Part shown: piece after piece, positions 1 to 8,515 of the stretch
How the letters are laid out: each line of letters begins with the position of its first letter
Numbering within the stretch: the stretch's first letter is position 1
Source: JBFLXB01 sp964570625
GTDB taxonomy: Bacteria; Nitrospirota; Nitrospiria; 2-01-FULL-66-17
Assembly: GCA_964570625.1 (NCBI GenBank)
Contig: CAZMYW010000011.1
Coordinates: 27,384 to 91,383 of the forward strand
Direction of reading: 5' to 3'
DNA length: 64,000 nucleotides
Notes under the pieces: generated by a model
What the model was told of the DNA's origin: nothing
The model's database searches: none
The model's input: the letters and a program-made list of their open reading frames with translations, nothing else
Translations under genes and position numbers: made by a program

Positions 1-1
1 C

Positions 2-622
2 GATAACATTCCGATTCTCTCGTTTCTCTGGCTGCGAGGCCGATGCCGCGCGTGCGGACAGCGGATCGCAATTCGATACCCCGCGGTTGAGGCCCTGAAC
101 GCCACAGGGTACCTCCTGATATGGCATCGCTTCGGACTCACCCCGGACGCCGTGGTATACGCCGCGTTCTACTCCGCGCTCCTGGTCGTGACGTTTATCG
201 ACTGGGATCATCAAATCATTCCGAACCGGATTACGCTTCCCGGCATCGCGATCGGGCTGTTCTCGGCCGCCACGGTATTGGCGGGCGGGTTCATGGATGC
301 GCTGTTGGGCGCGGTATTGGGCGGAGGGTTGCTCTACGCGGTGGCGGTGGGTAGCGTGTGGGTGATGAAAAAAGAGGGCATGGGGTTGGGCGATGTCAAG
401 CTCCTGGCCATGATCGGGGCGTTTCTGGGCTGGAAAGCGGTGTTGCTGACGGTATTCGTCGGCGCCCTCTCGGGATCCGTGATCGGACTCACCTTGATGG
501 CCACGCGGATCAAGCAGCGCGGAGATCCCATTCCGTTTGGACCGTTCCTCGCGCTGGGGGCGATGGCCGCGCTGTTCGCCGGGCCCGAACTGATCGGGTG
601 GTATCTGCGGCTGGGGGCGTAA
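2..622 (+). CDS. pilD: Prepilin peptidase/N-methyltransferase PilD (5' end missing)
   Basis: Inner-membrane aspartyl protease that removes the leader peptide of type IV prepilins and methylates the new N-terminal Phe. The frame is open from base 2, so the N-terminus lies outside the window. Visible are the end of the cytoplasmic zinc loop (NIPILSFLWLRGRC followed by CGQ), the first catalytic Asp in FIDWDHQIIPNRIT and the second in GMGLGDVKLL, plus several hydrophobic helices. Only one of the two usual CxxC pairs is inside the window. It lies 8 bp before pilS and heads a cluster full of its likely substrates. Confidence 0.95.
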   Translation, partial: DNIPILSFLWLRGRCRACGQRIAIRYPAVEALNATGYLLIWHRFGLTPDAVVYAAFYSALLVVTFIDWDHQIIPNRITLPGIAIGLFSAATVLAGGFMDALLGAVLGGGLLYAVAVGSVWVMKKEGMGLGDVKLLAMIGAFLGWKAVLLTVFVGALSGSVIGLTLMATRIKQRGDPIPFGPFLALGAMAALFAGPELIGWYLRLGA

Positions 623-630
623 GCGTCGGT

Positions 631-2052
631 ATGCCATCTCGCGCCGGCGCGCTCCGCTCCGTGGTCTCTCTCACCGCGTTCGTTCTCCTCTTGCTGGCCG
701 CTTTGGGGCTCCGCCGTCAGGTATTTCCCCACCCGGTGGCTGAGCGGGCGGTATCCGCTGCTGACCTCGCCATTGTGGTCGGCTTGGGCGCATTGGCCAT
801 CGCGGCCATTCTCTTCCGCCGGTGGGGGCGTGCGTCGTCGCCAGCGTCGGGCTCGGACGGCGACCGTGCCGGCTTCGTCATGCACACGTTCCAGGAAGTC
901 CTCCGCCAGCTCAAGGATAAGGAGGCGGAGCTGGAGCATCTGCGGGCGCGTGCGGTTGCTCGGACCGAGGAAGTCGAGAGCTATCATCAGGACATCTTGC
1001 GCAGCATCGCGAGCGGAGTCATTACCTGCGATTCGGTCGGCCGCATCATCACGTTCAACGCGGCTGCGGAACGGATTCTGGGACAGGGCGCGGCGCGCAT
1101 TGTCGGCCGGACCTGCGGGGAAGTTTTCGGAAGCGACAGCCCGATCGCCGACATGGTGCGGCGTTCGCTCGACACTACGACACCGATTTCGCGGTTTGAG
1201 TGGCGATTCGTGCGTGGAAACGAACGTGTGAGCGTGGGCCTGTCGAGCGCGCTCCTCCGCGACCGCGCCGATCGGCTCATCGGGGCGGCGTTGGTCTTCA
1301 CTGATCTCACCGAGATTAAGCGACTGGAGGAGCGGGTCGAGTCCGAACGCCGGCTTGCCGTGCTGGGGGAAATGTCCGCGGCGATCGCCCATGAATTCCG
1401 AAACTCCATGGGCACTATTCACGGCTGGGCCAAACTACTCGGCAAACACGTTGTGGCCGACGAGAAAGCGCGCCCGATGGTTGACGCAATCGGACGCGAA
1501 CTGGGCGTGATGCAGCGGCTCATCGACGACTTGCTGGCGTTCGGCCGTCGGATGGAGCCGCAGCTCCAACAGGTGGACCTTCATGCCCTGGTCGGCGAGG
1601 GAGCGACACTGTCCCCGGATTGCCGGGATGTGCGGCTCGATGTCGCGTGGGATGCCGAGGTGCCAGTCACCGTCCAGTGGGATCCGACGCTGATGCGACA
1701 GGTGCTTAAAAACCTGGTACAAAACGCCATCGAGGCCATGCCTGAAGGCGGCCGCGTGCAACTGATGATCAGGTCGTCCCGGACCGTGCCTGCCGCGGTT
1801 GAGCTGGTCGTGTCGGACACGGGCGTCGGCATCCCTGCCGAACACCGGGATCGCATTTTCGATCCATTTTTCACGCTCAAGGCCAGGGGGCACGGGTTAG
1901 GACTCGCTCTGGTCCGCAAGATCGTCACCGCGCACCACGGACAGATCGCCGTACAGAGCGTGGAGGGGGCGGGCACCACATTCAGCCTGACCATTCCCGC
2001 GCAGGCCAACCGTCACACTGAACAGGCCACGGTTCTCACGAAGGCGGCCTAA
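631..2052 (+). CDS. pilS: Sensor histidine kinase of the PilS/NtrB type
   Basis: Membrane sensor kinase that should phosphorylate the response regulator encoded 13 bp downstream. ATG 631 is chosen because the open frame upstream lies wholly inside pilD. Residues 11-27 and 44-62 are membrane helices, a coiled coil follows (about 90-118), then a PAS domain (about 119-230), a HisKA domain with the phosphoacceptor His254 in AHEFRN, and a HATPase domain with the N box (NLVQNAIEAMPEGG) and G boxes (DTGVGIP, GHGLGLAL). The two helices are fewer than the six of Pseudomonas PilS, so the input signal may differ. The name rests on the adjacent pilR and pilin genes; a generic NtrB/AtoS-like kinase is the alternative. 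Confidence 0.85.
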   Translation: MPSRAGALRSVVSLTAFVLLLLAALGLRRQVFPHPVAERAVSAADLAIVVGLGALAIAAILFRRWGRASSPASGSDGDRAGFVMHTFQEVLRQLKDKEAELEHLRARAVARTEEVESYHQDILRSIASGVITCDSVGRIITFNAAAERILGQGAARIVGRTCGEVFGSDSPIADMVRRSLDTTTPISRFEWRFVRGNERVSVGLSSALLRDRADRLIGAALVFTDLTEIKRLEERVESERRLAVLGEMSAAIAHEFRNSMGTIHGWAKLLGKHVVADEKARPMVDAIGRELGVMQRLIDDLLAFGRRMEPQLQQVDLHALVGEGATLSPDCRDVRLDVAWDAEVPVTVQWDPTLMRQVLKNLVQNAIEAMPEGGRVQLMIRSSRTVPAAVELVVSDTGVGIPAEHRDRIFDPFFTLKARGHGLGLALVRKIVTAHHGQIAVQSVEGAGTTFSLTIPAQANRHTEQATVLTKAA

Positions 2053-2065
2053 GGACGTTCGACCG

Positions 2066-3484
2066 ATGCTGACCGTGTTGATTGTCGAAGACAATGAAGG
2101 GATGGCGTCGATGCTCACCACCGCCGTGACCGCCCAGGGGTACGAAGTCATCTGGGCGCGAGACGGACGGGAGGCGATCCAGCGGCTGCGTGAAACCAAG
2201 ATCGATCTGGTGGTGACGGATCTCAAACTCCCGTACAAGACGGGTCTGGAGATTCTCCAGGTCGCCCGGGACCAGAATAGCCTGTTGCCGGTCATCGTGA
2301 TGACCGCACACGGCACCATCGAAACCGCGGTCAAAGCGGTGAAGGACGGGGCCTACGATTTCTTGACCAAACCGTTCGATCCGGATCACCTATTGTTGCT
2401 CATCGAGCGAGCGCTTGAAAAACAACGACTGATCGCGGAGAATCTGCTGCTCAAGGACGAAGCCGCGACACAAGCGGGATTGCCGCGCATCATCGGCAAA
2501 CATCCGCGGGTGTTGACCATCATCGATCAGATCCAGAAAGTGGCTCCCAGTCGGACAACCGTGCTGCTGTTGGGCGAAAGCGGAACCGGGAAAGAGCTGT
2601 TTGCCAGGGCGCTGCACGGATTGGGCCCGAGGCGGGATGGCCCGTTCGTCGCGATCAACTGCGCGGCCATCCCCAAAGAGCTGTTGGAAAGCGAGTTGTT
2701 TGGGCACGAACGCGGATCGTTTACCGGCGCCACGGACCGGCGCATCGGTAAATTCGAACTCGCGGATCACGGGACGATTTTCTTGGATGAGATCGGCGAT
2801 TTGGATCTGGGCTTGCAGGCCAAGCTTCTTCGGGTGCTGGAAGGCGAGGAATTTTGTCGTGTGGGCGGCACGGCACGCGTCAAGATCAACGTGCGAGTGG
2901 TGGCGGCGACCAACAAGGACCTGCGCGCCGCCATCTCCCAACAGGCGTTTCGCGAGGACTTGTTTTTTCGTCTGAGCGTGTTGCCGGTCACGATTCCTCC
3001 GCTGCGCGAGCGCCGAGACGACATCCCGGCGTTGGTGGAGCATTTCCTGGCCCACTATTGCCGTGAACTGAAGCGGCCGCTCAAACGGCTGTCGGAGAGC
3101 GCCTGGCAGGTGGTCACCAATCATCCGTGGACTGGCAACATCCGGGAGTTACAGAATTGCATGGAGCGGGCCGTGATCCTGACCGATGGGGAGGTCATTG
3201 AGGACGAGCACCTCGGCTTTCGTCAGGGGGAGCTGACCGAAATTCACGCCCGGGAGATCCCCCTTGAAGGGACCCTGCACGAGGTGTCCGCCGCCGCGAC
3301 TCGCATGGCGGAAAGCCGGATGATTCGGAAAGTGCTGAAAGGCACCGGCGGGAACAAGAGCCGCGCCTCGCACATCCTGGGCGTTAGCTATAAGACCCTG
3401 CTCACCAAGATCAAAGAGTATGGGATCGAGCGTCCTGGCGGCTCCACAGACAGCGCGCCGGATGCCCCACCTCGTGCCGCCTGA
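2066..3484 (+). CDS. pilR: Sigma-54-dependent response regulator PilR
   Basis: NtrC-family activator of sigma-54 promoters, 472 residues. The receiver domain (about 1-120) has phosphorylation site Asp52 in VVTDLKLP and the conserved Lys in LTKPFD. The AAA+ domain (about 140-375) has Walker A GESGTGKE, the sigma-54 contact loop as GSFTGA (a Ser in place of the common Ala), Walker B FLDEIGD and the arginine-containing FREDLFFRLSV. A Fis-type helix-turn-helix (NKSRASHILGVSYKTLLTKI) ends the protein. It pairs with the kinase upstream and is followed by a terminator. A near-consensus sigma-54 promoter before the second minor-pilin operon is a probable target. Confidence 0.92.
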   Translation: MLTVLIVEDNEGMASMLTTAVTAQGYEVIWARDGREAIQRLRETKIDLVVTDLKLPYKTGLEILQVARDQNSLLPVIVMTAHGTIETAVKAVKDGAYDFLTKPFDPDHLLLLIERALEKQRLIAENLLLKDEAATQAGLPRIIGKHPRVLTIIDQIQKVAPSRTTVLLLGESGTGKELFARALHGLGPRRDGPFVAINCAAIPKELLESELFGHERGSFTGATDRRIGKFELADHGTIFLDEIGDLDLGLQAKLLRVLEGEEFCRVGGTARVKINVRVVAATNKDLRAAISQQAFREDLFFRLSVLPVTIPPLRERRDDIPALVEHFLAHYCRELKRPLKRLSESAWQVVTNHPWTGNIRELQNCMERAVILTDGEVIEDEHLGFRQGELTEIHAREIPLEGTLHEVSAAATRMAESRMIRKVLKGTGGNKSRASHILGVSYKTLLTKIKEYGIERPGGSTDSAPDAPPRAA

Positions 3485-3590
3485 TTCGCACTGTCACCCT
3501 GCGCGACCGCAGTCTGGAAGGTAGGAGGAAGCGATATCCCAACGCGTGGGTAGCGAACCACTAAACGACGCGACGACCTTCCGCTCATCC

Positions 3591-3633
3591 GAGCCTCAGA
3601 GCCCTCACCGGCTCTGAGGCTCGGTCTCGTTTT
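3591..3633 (+). terminator. Rho-independent terminator after pilR
   Basis: A perfect 13-bp stem (GAGCCTCAGAGCC at 3591-3603 with its complement at 3610-3622, loop CTCACC) is followed by GGTCTCGTTTT. It lies 107 bp after the pilR stop and separates the regulators from the pilin operon. The remaining bases between 3485 and 3766 hold no gene. Confidence 0.8.
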
Positions 3634-3737
3634 AGGATCGACGTCTCCGTTCATACCCAGTCGCGCAATGCGGAACGAACGATCAGAGGGATGCTCTGCC
3701 CTCGGCCGAATCCGCAAACAGGCTCAGCGCATAAGCG

Positions 3738-3753
3738 TGGCACGCGACTTGGA
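3738..3753 (+). promoter_or_regulatory. Possible sigma-54 promoter of minor-pilin operon 1
   Basis: TGGCACGCGACTTGG has a perfect -24 box (TGGCACG) and TTG at the right spacing, but the -12 dinucleotide is GG instead of GC. The start point would fall about 3 bases before the ATG at 3767, giving an almost leaderless message. This is a weaker candidate than the one at 7074. Confidence 0.35.
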
Positions 3754-3766
3754 AGCGTACGCGGAT

Positions 3767-4258
3767 ATGAGCAGACGCCACCCGCACCGGGAGCAGGGAT
3801 TCACTCTTCTGGAAGTGAGCCTGGTAGTCGGCATCATGGGGGTGCTGGCGGCGATGGCGTGGCCGCTGACCAGTGACCTGATCGATCGCGCGGCGCTCGC
3901 CACCACGACGGACAGCCTGAAATCCGACATTCGGAAGGCCCAGCGAGAGGCGCGTACGACCGGGCGGGTGATCGAGTTGCGGGTGGACCCGCTGGCAGGC
4001 GTGTACGTCATTGGTCCCATCGGGGGTTCAGGCCGTCTGAGTCGACTCCCGACTGGGCTGACGTTTGGCTCGCCCGATAACGCGAACTCGGACGGGGTCA
4101 CGTTTCGCGACAACACCGCGCGGTTCAGCCCGCGGCCCGGTCTTCAAAACAGTTTCGGCTCCATTACCGTGCGATCGCACGATAGAGCGCGGAGGATCAC
4201 GGTCAGCATCACTGGCCACACCGCGATCGCTATGTGGAACGGGCGGGGGTGGCAATGA
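3767..4258 (+). CDS. Minor pilin, FimT/GspH type
   Basis: Prepilin-like protein of 163 residues. A short basic leader ends in the PilD site QG^FTLLEVSLVVGIMGVLAA, with Glu5 of the mature protein and an N-terminal helix, followed by a beta-rich region (RVIELRVDPLAGVYVIG) typical of the GspH/FimT pseudopilin domain. ATG 3767 puts the cleavage site 11 residues in; the frame is open further upstream to 3668, but that would give an implausibly long leader. It overlaps the next gene by ATGA. Minor pilins of this class prime pilus assembly at the inner membrane. Confidence 0.85.
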   Translation: MSRRHPHREQGFTLLEVSLVVGIMGVLAAMAWPLTSDLIDRAALATTTDSLKSDIRKAQREARTTGRVIELRVDPLAGVYVIGPIGGSGRLSRLPTGLTFGSPDNANSDGVTFRDNTARFSPRPGLQNSFGSITVRSHDRARRITVSITGHTAIAMWNGRGWQ

Positions 4259-4674
4259 ACGATTCGGGGAAGTCGACCCAGGAGGGATTCAGTCTGATCG
4301 AGACGTTGGTCGCACTCATGCTGTTGGTGATCGGAGTCGCGGCGGTGACCACGGGATTCGTCGAGGGCCATCGGCTGGCGGAGGAGACCGGGACACGACA
4401 ACGGGCGATCTCGTTGGCGCAGGACAAGCTGGCGCAAACACTCGCGCGAACCTATGACGCGATCACGATCCCGGACCAAGCCACCGAGCGAGTCGAGGGC
4501 GGGATGTTGATCGGAGAAGACGAAGTCAACGGAATCGCTCGAACATTGGTGGTGGAGCCGGACTACCCAGCTCCGGGGCTCTCCCGGGTGTGGGTCGCCA
4601 CCCGCTGGATCCGACGGGGCGCTGTCCAGACCGTTGTAGTCGCCGGCTTGCTGGCCGAGGGATTGCCGCCGTGA
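4255..4674 (+). CDS. pilV: Minor pilin, PilV type
   Basis: Prepilin-like protein of 139 residues with leader-cleavage motif EG^FSLIETLVALMLLVIGVAA and the polar stretch SLAQDKLAQTLA seen in PilV-type pilins, which match the type IV pilus modification family. ATG 4255 overlaps the upstream stop (ATGA), and its own stop overlaps the next start (TGATG), so the four genes 3767-6841 look translationally coupled. It is probably part of the minor-pilin priming complex. Confidence 0.8.
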   Translation: MNDSGKSTQEGFSLIETLVALMLLVIGVAAVTTGFVEGHRLAEETGTRQRAISLAQDKLAQTLARTYDAITIPDQATERVEGGMLIGEDEVNGIARTLVVEPDYPAPGLSRVWVATRWIRRGAVQTVVVAGLLAEGLPP

Positions 4675-5405
4675 TGCCATCTCAGAAAACCAGTAACCCC
4701 AGCAGAGGGGAGCGCGGGACTTCGCTCATCGAGCTGCTGGTGGCCACCTCAGTCGGGCTCGGTCTGGCCGCGCTGTTGGGTCACACCGTGACCATATACC
4801 AAACCGGCTACCACCGTGCGGTCACGCATGTGAGCGGGGCCCAGCAAGCACAGTTTGCCTTGTCCTTGATGGCCGACGAAGTGGGAGCCCTGCTGCAGGC
4901 ACCGGCGTCCACCACGTGCCCGGTGAGCGGAGTTCGCATCGCGGATGGGCGGTTGGAGTTTTCAGCGAACCTCTACGACCGCTCGACCACCATACGGGAA
5001 GGCGCGTTGGTGGGTCGGAGCGAAGTCGTGGCGGAGACAAGCGGGTCGTTTGAAGCTGGCGATCTCGTGATGGTGACGAACCTCAACGAGCCGACCGATC
5101 CCGGCGACGACGTGACGGATTGTCTTCGGATCGCGGACGTCGATGCGGGAGGTCGATGGACGTTGGACGGCCCGCTGACGCGAGCGTTGCCCATCGGCAG
5201 TCCGGTCGCGTTGGTCAACCGTGTGGCGTACACGCTCGACCGGCAGAATCGATTGATGCGCACGCAGGACGCTGGAACCCAGCGGATCGCGCAGGGCGTC
5301 GACGCATTCGACATCCAGAACGACGGCGCCACGCTAATGCTCACACTCACGATGCGCGAGGGTGGCACGTGGACCCGGCGTGTGGTCATGGAAGCAGGTC
5401 GATAA
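4674..5405 (+). CDS. pilW: Minor pilin, PilW type
   Basis: Prepilin-like protein of 243 residues. The leader ends RG^TSLIELLVATSVGLGLAAL, with Thr in place of the usual Phe at +1 and Glu at +5. The remainder is beta-rich with a few Cys (TTCPVSG, TDCLRIAD) that could form a disulfide. Size and position between PilV- and PilX-like genes fit PilW. The start overlaps the previous stop and the stop overlaps the next start (TAATG). Confidence 0.75.
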   Translation: MPSQKTSNPSRGERGTSLIELLVATSVGLGLAALLGHTVTIYQTGYHRAVTHVSGAQQAQFALSLMADEVGALLQAPASTTCPVSGVRIADGRLEFSANLYDRSTTIREGALVGRSEVVAETSGSFEAGDLVMVTNLNEPTDPGDDVTDCLRIADVDAGGRWTLDGPLTRALPIGSPVALVNRVAYTLDRQNRLMRTQDAGTQRIAQGVDAFDIQNDGATLMLTLTMREGGTWTRRVVMEAGR

Positions 5406-6841
5406 TGGGGTCTGAACGAGGCGCCATCGCGGCGTTTGCGCTGGCGGTGCTTGCGGTGTTGTCAATCTTGGCGGGCGGATGGATTCGCCTGGTCGCGAGC
5501 GAACGGGATACGGCTCGCCTGAACGGAGACGATCTGGTGGCGCGATCTCTTGCCGAGGCCGGCATTGACCGCACCCTGGCCTGGTTTGCCGACCCGGCCT
5601 CGTTCGCTGAGACACACGTGGTGGGGACACCCACTTGCCTGGCCCCAGGGGCGCCAGAGACCGTCTTTCGCAAGCGCTGTCCGGGCACTGACGGTCTGCC
5701 GAGCTTTCGCCCAGCCAACGGTGCGCCGCAGTTCAGCGGGACGCTGGAACACCCTGCGGTCCTCGTGCAGTGGAGCGACGCGCAATCGCTGCTCCGCGCC
5801 CCAGCGGTATTTTCATCGGACCAGCCGCTGTCGCTTCCAGCAGTTCGACTCAGCCTGCGCCTTTTCGCGCCGACCAGCCCGGATACGGTCGTTACGGTGG
5901 TCAGCCGCGCCACGGCAGGGCGATCCACGGCGGCCGTACGCGCTGAGCTGACCGAGGGCCCCTGGCGCGGGTTGACCCAAGCCGCGTATACGGACGATGT
6001 AGGGACGAACACCATTCCGGTCCGCGTACACTGGGGCGGGGTGGCGATCAACGGGTCGCTGGATGCGACCGGACTGCTCGACCGTATCCCCCGACGCTCC
6101 GAAGTGGCTCCGGTTATCGGCGAGGAGTACACGGCTGAACCTGGCGAGGACCGTTGGGTGGGCATCGTCGCGAGCGGATCAATCGTGGGCCCGCTGACCG
6201 GTGGAAGCGGCTTTGCGGCGCCATTCGACCATCTCCGCCAACACGCCACGGTGCCGCGTATGGGGTTGTGGGGGTATGACGCATTGAAAGCCTATGCGAA
6301 ACGTCACGGTCGATATTTCACGACACGCGGCACCGGACTGCTGTATCCAGACGATGTGGGAACGGGAATTTCTCCGACGGCCGTATTCGCATCTCATTCC
6401 GGAGAGCGGCGCTTCCTGTTCATCGACACGTTGGACCACAGGCCGCCGCGGGAAAACAATCTCGAAGCGCTGCGCGTCGCGATCGACTTCGTCGTTCTAG
6501 ATACGTTCGTGGGCGCACACCTGACCATTTCGCCGGGTGACGGAGGAACCGTGGTGCTCGACTCCCCATCCGCGCCCACGGATCAGAACGGTCCCCCGCT
6601 TGCTCGTGACGTGGCGATCGACGGAGTGCACTACCGCGGCGCGCTGATCGTTGCCGGTGTTGTGGGTTCGGAGGCCCGCACGCGACTCGTCGGGTCGCTC
6701 GCAGCTCTGGGCGGCGTCGGAGACGCCGGTGGGTTCGAGCTGTGGTATGACGCCGCGCTTCGCAGCGGATATCGCTCGGGCTTTCCGCCGGTCGTGGTCA
6801 AGCCAGGTAGCCGCCGTTTGGTTGTTGTCGACGCCCCGTAA
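5405..6841 (+). CDS. PilX-like pilus assembly protein, unusually long
   Basis: Protein of 478 residues. The N-terminus (SERGAIAAFALAVLAVLSILAG) is a pilin-like hydrophobic helix preceded by a short polar leader, and ARSLAEAGIDRTLAW resembles the AEAGI segment of PilX-type proteins. PilX proteins are commonly near 200 residues, so about 280 residues are extra. That part contains a stretch rich in Gly and Val (about 200-460) that looks like a beta-solenoid or adhesin-type domain. ATG 5405 overlaps the upstream stop. The function beyond pilus tip or priming is not recognisable. Confidence 0.65.
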   Translation: MGSERGAIAAFALAVLAVLSILAGGWIRLVASERDTARLNGDDLVARSLAEAGIDRTLAWFADPASFAETHVVGTPTCLAPGAPETVFRKRCPGTDGLPSFRPANGAPQFSGTLEHPAVLVQWSDAQSLLRAPAVFSSDQPLSLPAVRLSLRLFAPTSPDTVVTVVSRATAGRSTAAVRAELTEGPWRGLTQAAYTDDVGTNTIPVRVHWGGVAINGSLDATGLLDRIPRRSEVAPVIGEEYTAEPGEDRWVGIVASGSIVGPLTGGSGFAAPFDHLRQHATVPRMGLWGYDALKAYAKRHGRYFTTRGTGLLYPDDVGTGISPTAVFASHSGERRFLFIDTLDHRPPRENNLEALRVAIDFVVLDTFVGAHLTISPGDGGTVVLDSPSAPTDQNGPPLARDVAIDGVHYRGALIVAGVVGSEARTRLVGSLAALGGVGDAGGFELWYDAALRSGYRSGFPPVVVKPGSRRLVVVDAP

Positions 6842-7073
6842 GCCTCCCGCCACAGTTCACCCGACGCCCTCAAGCGGCGGTTTCCCCCTGCGAATAGAAA
6901 CGATGCTACGCAACCTGACGCTGGGCGGATGTCATTAGATGATGTCCAGCCACTATGCGGGTAGGTAGCAGGCTACATAGGTATGGAAAGCACGCCCATC
7001 CGGCAGCGCCCATCTCCAAGTAGATACGCAAGTAATACATAGACATTTCAAATAGTTATGTGCTCGGTAAAGC

Positions 7074-7089
7074 GGGCACGGTTCATGCT
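7074..7089 (+). promoter_or_regulatory. Sigma-54 promoter of minor-pilin operon 2
   Basis: GGGCACGGTTCATGCT matches the sigma-54 consensus TGGCACGRNNNTTGCW at all but two positions, with GG (7075-7076) and GC (7087-7088) exactly 10 bases apart. Transcription would start near 7100, 34 bp before the first gene, whose ribosome site is GCAGGAG. The 292-bp gap 6842-7133 is AT-richer than its surroundings. It also holds an imperfect dyad at about 6926-6950 (GGATGTC...GATGTCC) at a distance suited to an activator site. PilR is the obvious candidate activator. Confidence 0.65.
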
Positions 7090-7133
7090 CAGTGAGTAGA
7101 TCCAGCAAGCGGGAGAGGCAGGAGAACAAAGCC

Positions 7134-7550
7134 ATGCGATCCGAAGCTGGATTTACCTTACTGGAACTGCTCGTAGCCATCACCATCCTGGCGGTCGGAC
7201 TCATCGCGACGGTCAGCATGCAGACGACCGCGATCCGAGGGAACAGTTTTGCACAACGAACCACTTCGGCATCTGCGGTGGCTCGCGCCGCCATGGACGA
7301 GTTGATCTCGCGGCCAGGCTCAGATGTCTTCTTTAACACGGTTCAACTAGCCGGCAGTACCCATGATCTCGACCTGCAGACTGTGGCCACGAGCCAAACG
7401 GTCCAAGGCATTGTCTTTTCGGCGACGATCGCGGTGACTCCCAATGCCACGGTTAACGGATCACCGATTACCAATCTCACGCAAATCGATTTGACCGTGA
7501 CGGGGTTGGATCGAACCATCACCCTGACGGAACTGAAGAGGGCGATATGA
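7134..7550 (+). CDS. pilV: Minor pilin, PilV type (second set)
   Basis: Prepilin-like protein of 138 residues with leader MRSEAG^FTLLELLVAITILAVGLIA, including Glu5, and the ASAVARAAMDELISRPG segment after the helix. ATG 7134 is chosen for the GGAGAAC ribosome site; an upstream in-frame start at 7092 would put 14 extra residues in the leader. It is the first gene of the second minor-pilin operon and overlaps the PilW gene by ATGA. Confidence 0.8.
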   Translation: MRSEAGFTLLELLVAITILAVGLIATVSMQTTAIRGNSFAQRTTSASAVARAAMDELISRPGSDVFFNTVQLAGSTHDLDLQTVATSQTVQGIVFSATIAVTPNATVNGSPITNLTQIDLTVTGLDRTITLTELKRAI

Positions 7551-8503
7551 CACGGTTTCGCCGCGCCGCGCAGGTGTCGTCTCAGGACGGGTTCGGGCTG
7601 GTCGAATTGTTGGTCGTGCTCGCCATCATGGGCATCGTGGTCGGCTCGATACAAGGGCTGTATATCGCGCATCAGCGGTCGGCCACCACCGAAACCGAAG
7701 CCGTGGATGTCCAGCAGAATCTGAGAATCGCGATGGAGCAAATCGGCCGCGATATTTCGATGGCGGGTTTCATGGTCAGCGCGAGCGACCCGATTGCCGC
7801 TGTGACAAACGGCGCGTCGTCTGCCCCGGACGCCGTGACACTGAACACCGGATCGCAGGCGATCGTGGCGGCCACCGTCAACAGCGTAACCACCGCCGTG
7901 AGTGTTGCGGCAGGTAACTTCCTGGACTTGGCGGTGATGGCGTTCGGCACATCCATCGGCGGATTCGAGGCTGCGGTCGATCAAAATGTGTCCAGGGTCA
8001 GAATTGTTAATTATCGCGGCGAACCTCTGGGTGCCGGAGTCACGTTCACCGTCATTGAAGTGAAACCGACCACCGGGACGTGTGGTTCGGTTGCGGCGCC
8101 TTGTCTGCGGCTCAGAGCCGACATTGCCGGGACCGGGACCATCATACGGGGAGACACGATTGTGAAGACCAGCGTCACCGGGGGGGGCGAAGGGTTCCCG
8201 CAGACGGTCGCGTATTCGGTCGCGGCCTGCCCAGCTCCGCTCTTAGGGAACTGCCTGATGCGGACCACGGTCCCGGCGCCGACCGGTGGGGCGACCGTCG
8301 TAGCGACCAATGTGAGCGATCTGCAGTTCAGCTATCTGCTCGCCGGGAATGTCGAGACTGCGGCGCCCACGGCGGCTGACATGAGCTCGATCCGGGCCGT
8401 GCGGGTCATGATTCAGGGCCAACTCGTGGACACGGCTGCGGTTGCGGGCGGAAATCTGAAGACGCGCACGTTAACCTCGATCGTGGCGATACGAAACACG
8501 TAG
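7547..8503 (+). CDS. pilW: Minor pilin, PilW type (second set)
   Basis: Protein of 318 residues. The leader ends DG^FGLVELLVVLAIMGIVVGS with Glu5, and TEAVDVQQNLRIAMEQIGRDI is the coiled segment typical of PilW. The rest is beta-rich and Gly/Ala/Thr-rich, with paired Cys (GTCGSVAAPCLRL, AACPAPLLGNCL). It is longer than the PilW-like protein of the first set. Coupled to pilV by ATGA and 12 bp before the PilX-like gene. Confidence 0.82.
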   Translation: MTRFRRAAQVSSQDGFGLVELLVVLAIMGIVVGSIQGLYIAHQRSATTETEAVDVQQNLRIAMEQIGRDISMAGFMVSASDPIAAVTNGASSAPDAVTLNTGSQAIVAATVNSVTTAVSVAAGNFLDLAVMAFGTSIGGFEAAVDQNVSRVRIVNYRGEPLGAGVTFTVIEVKPTTGTCGSVAAPCLRLRADIAGTGTIIRGDTIVKTSVTGGGEGFPQTVAYSVAACPAPLLGNCLMRTTVPAPTGGATVVATNVSDLQFSYLLAGNVETAAPTAADMSSIRAVRVMIQGQLVDTAAVAGGNLKTRTLTSIVAIRNT

Positions 8504-8515
8504 CGGAGGGCTCTC

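Noticed and set aside
334..1422. Long antisense open frame opposite pilD and pilS
   Set aside because: It has no domain or membrane pattern, its composition mirrors the GC-rich codons of the real genes, and pilS is strongly supported.
6842..7030. Cyclic di-GMP (GEMM-I) riboswitch before the second pilin operon
   Set aside because: ACGCAA and GGTAGGTAGC fragments resemble parts of the GEMM core, but the GCAAACC strand, GNRA-capped helix and the order of paired elements are not met.
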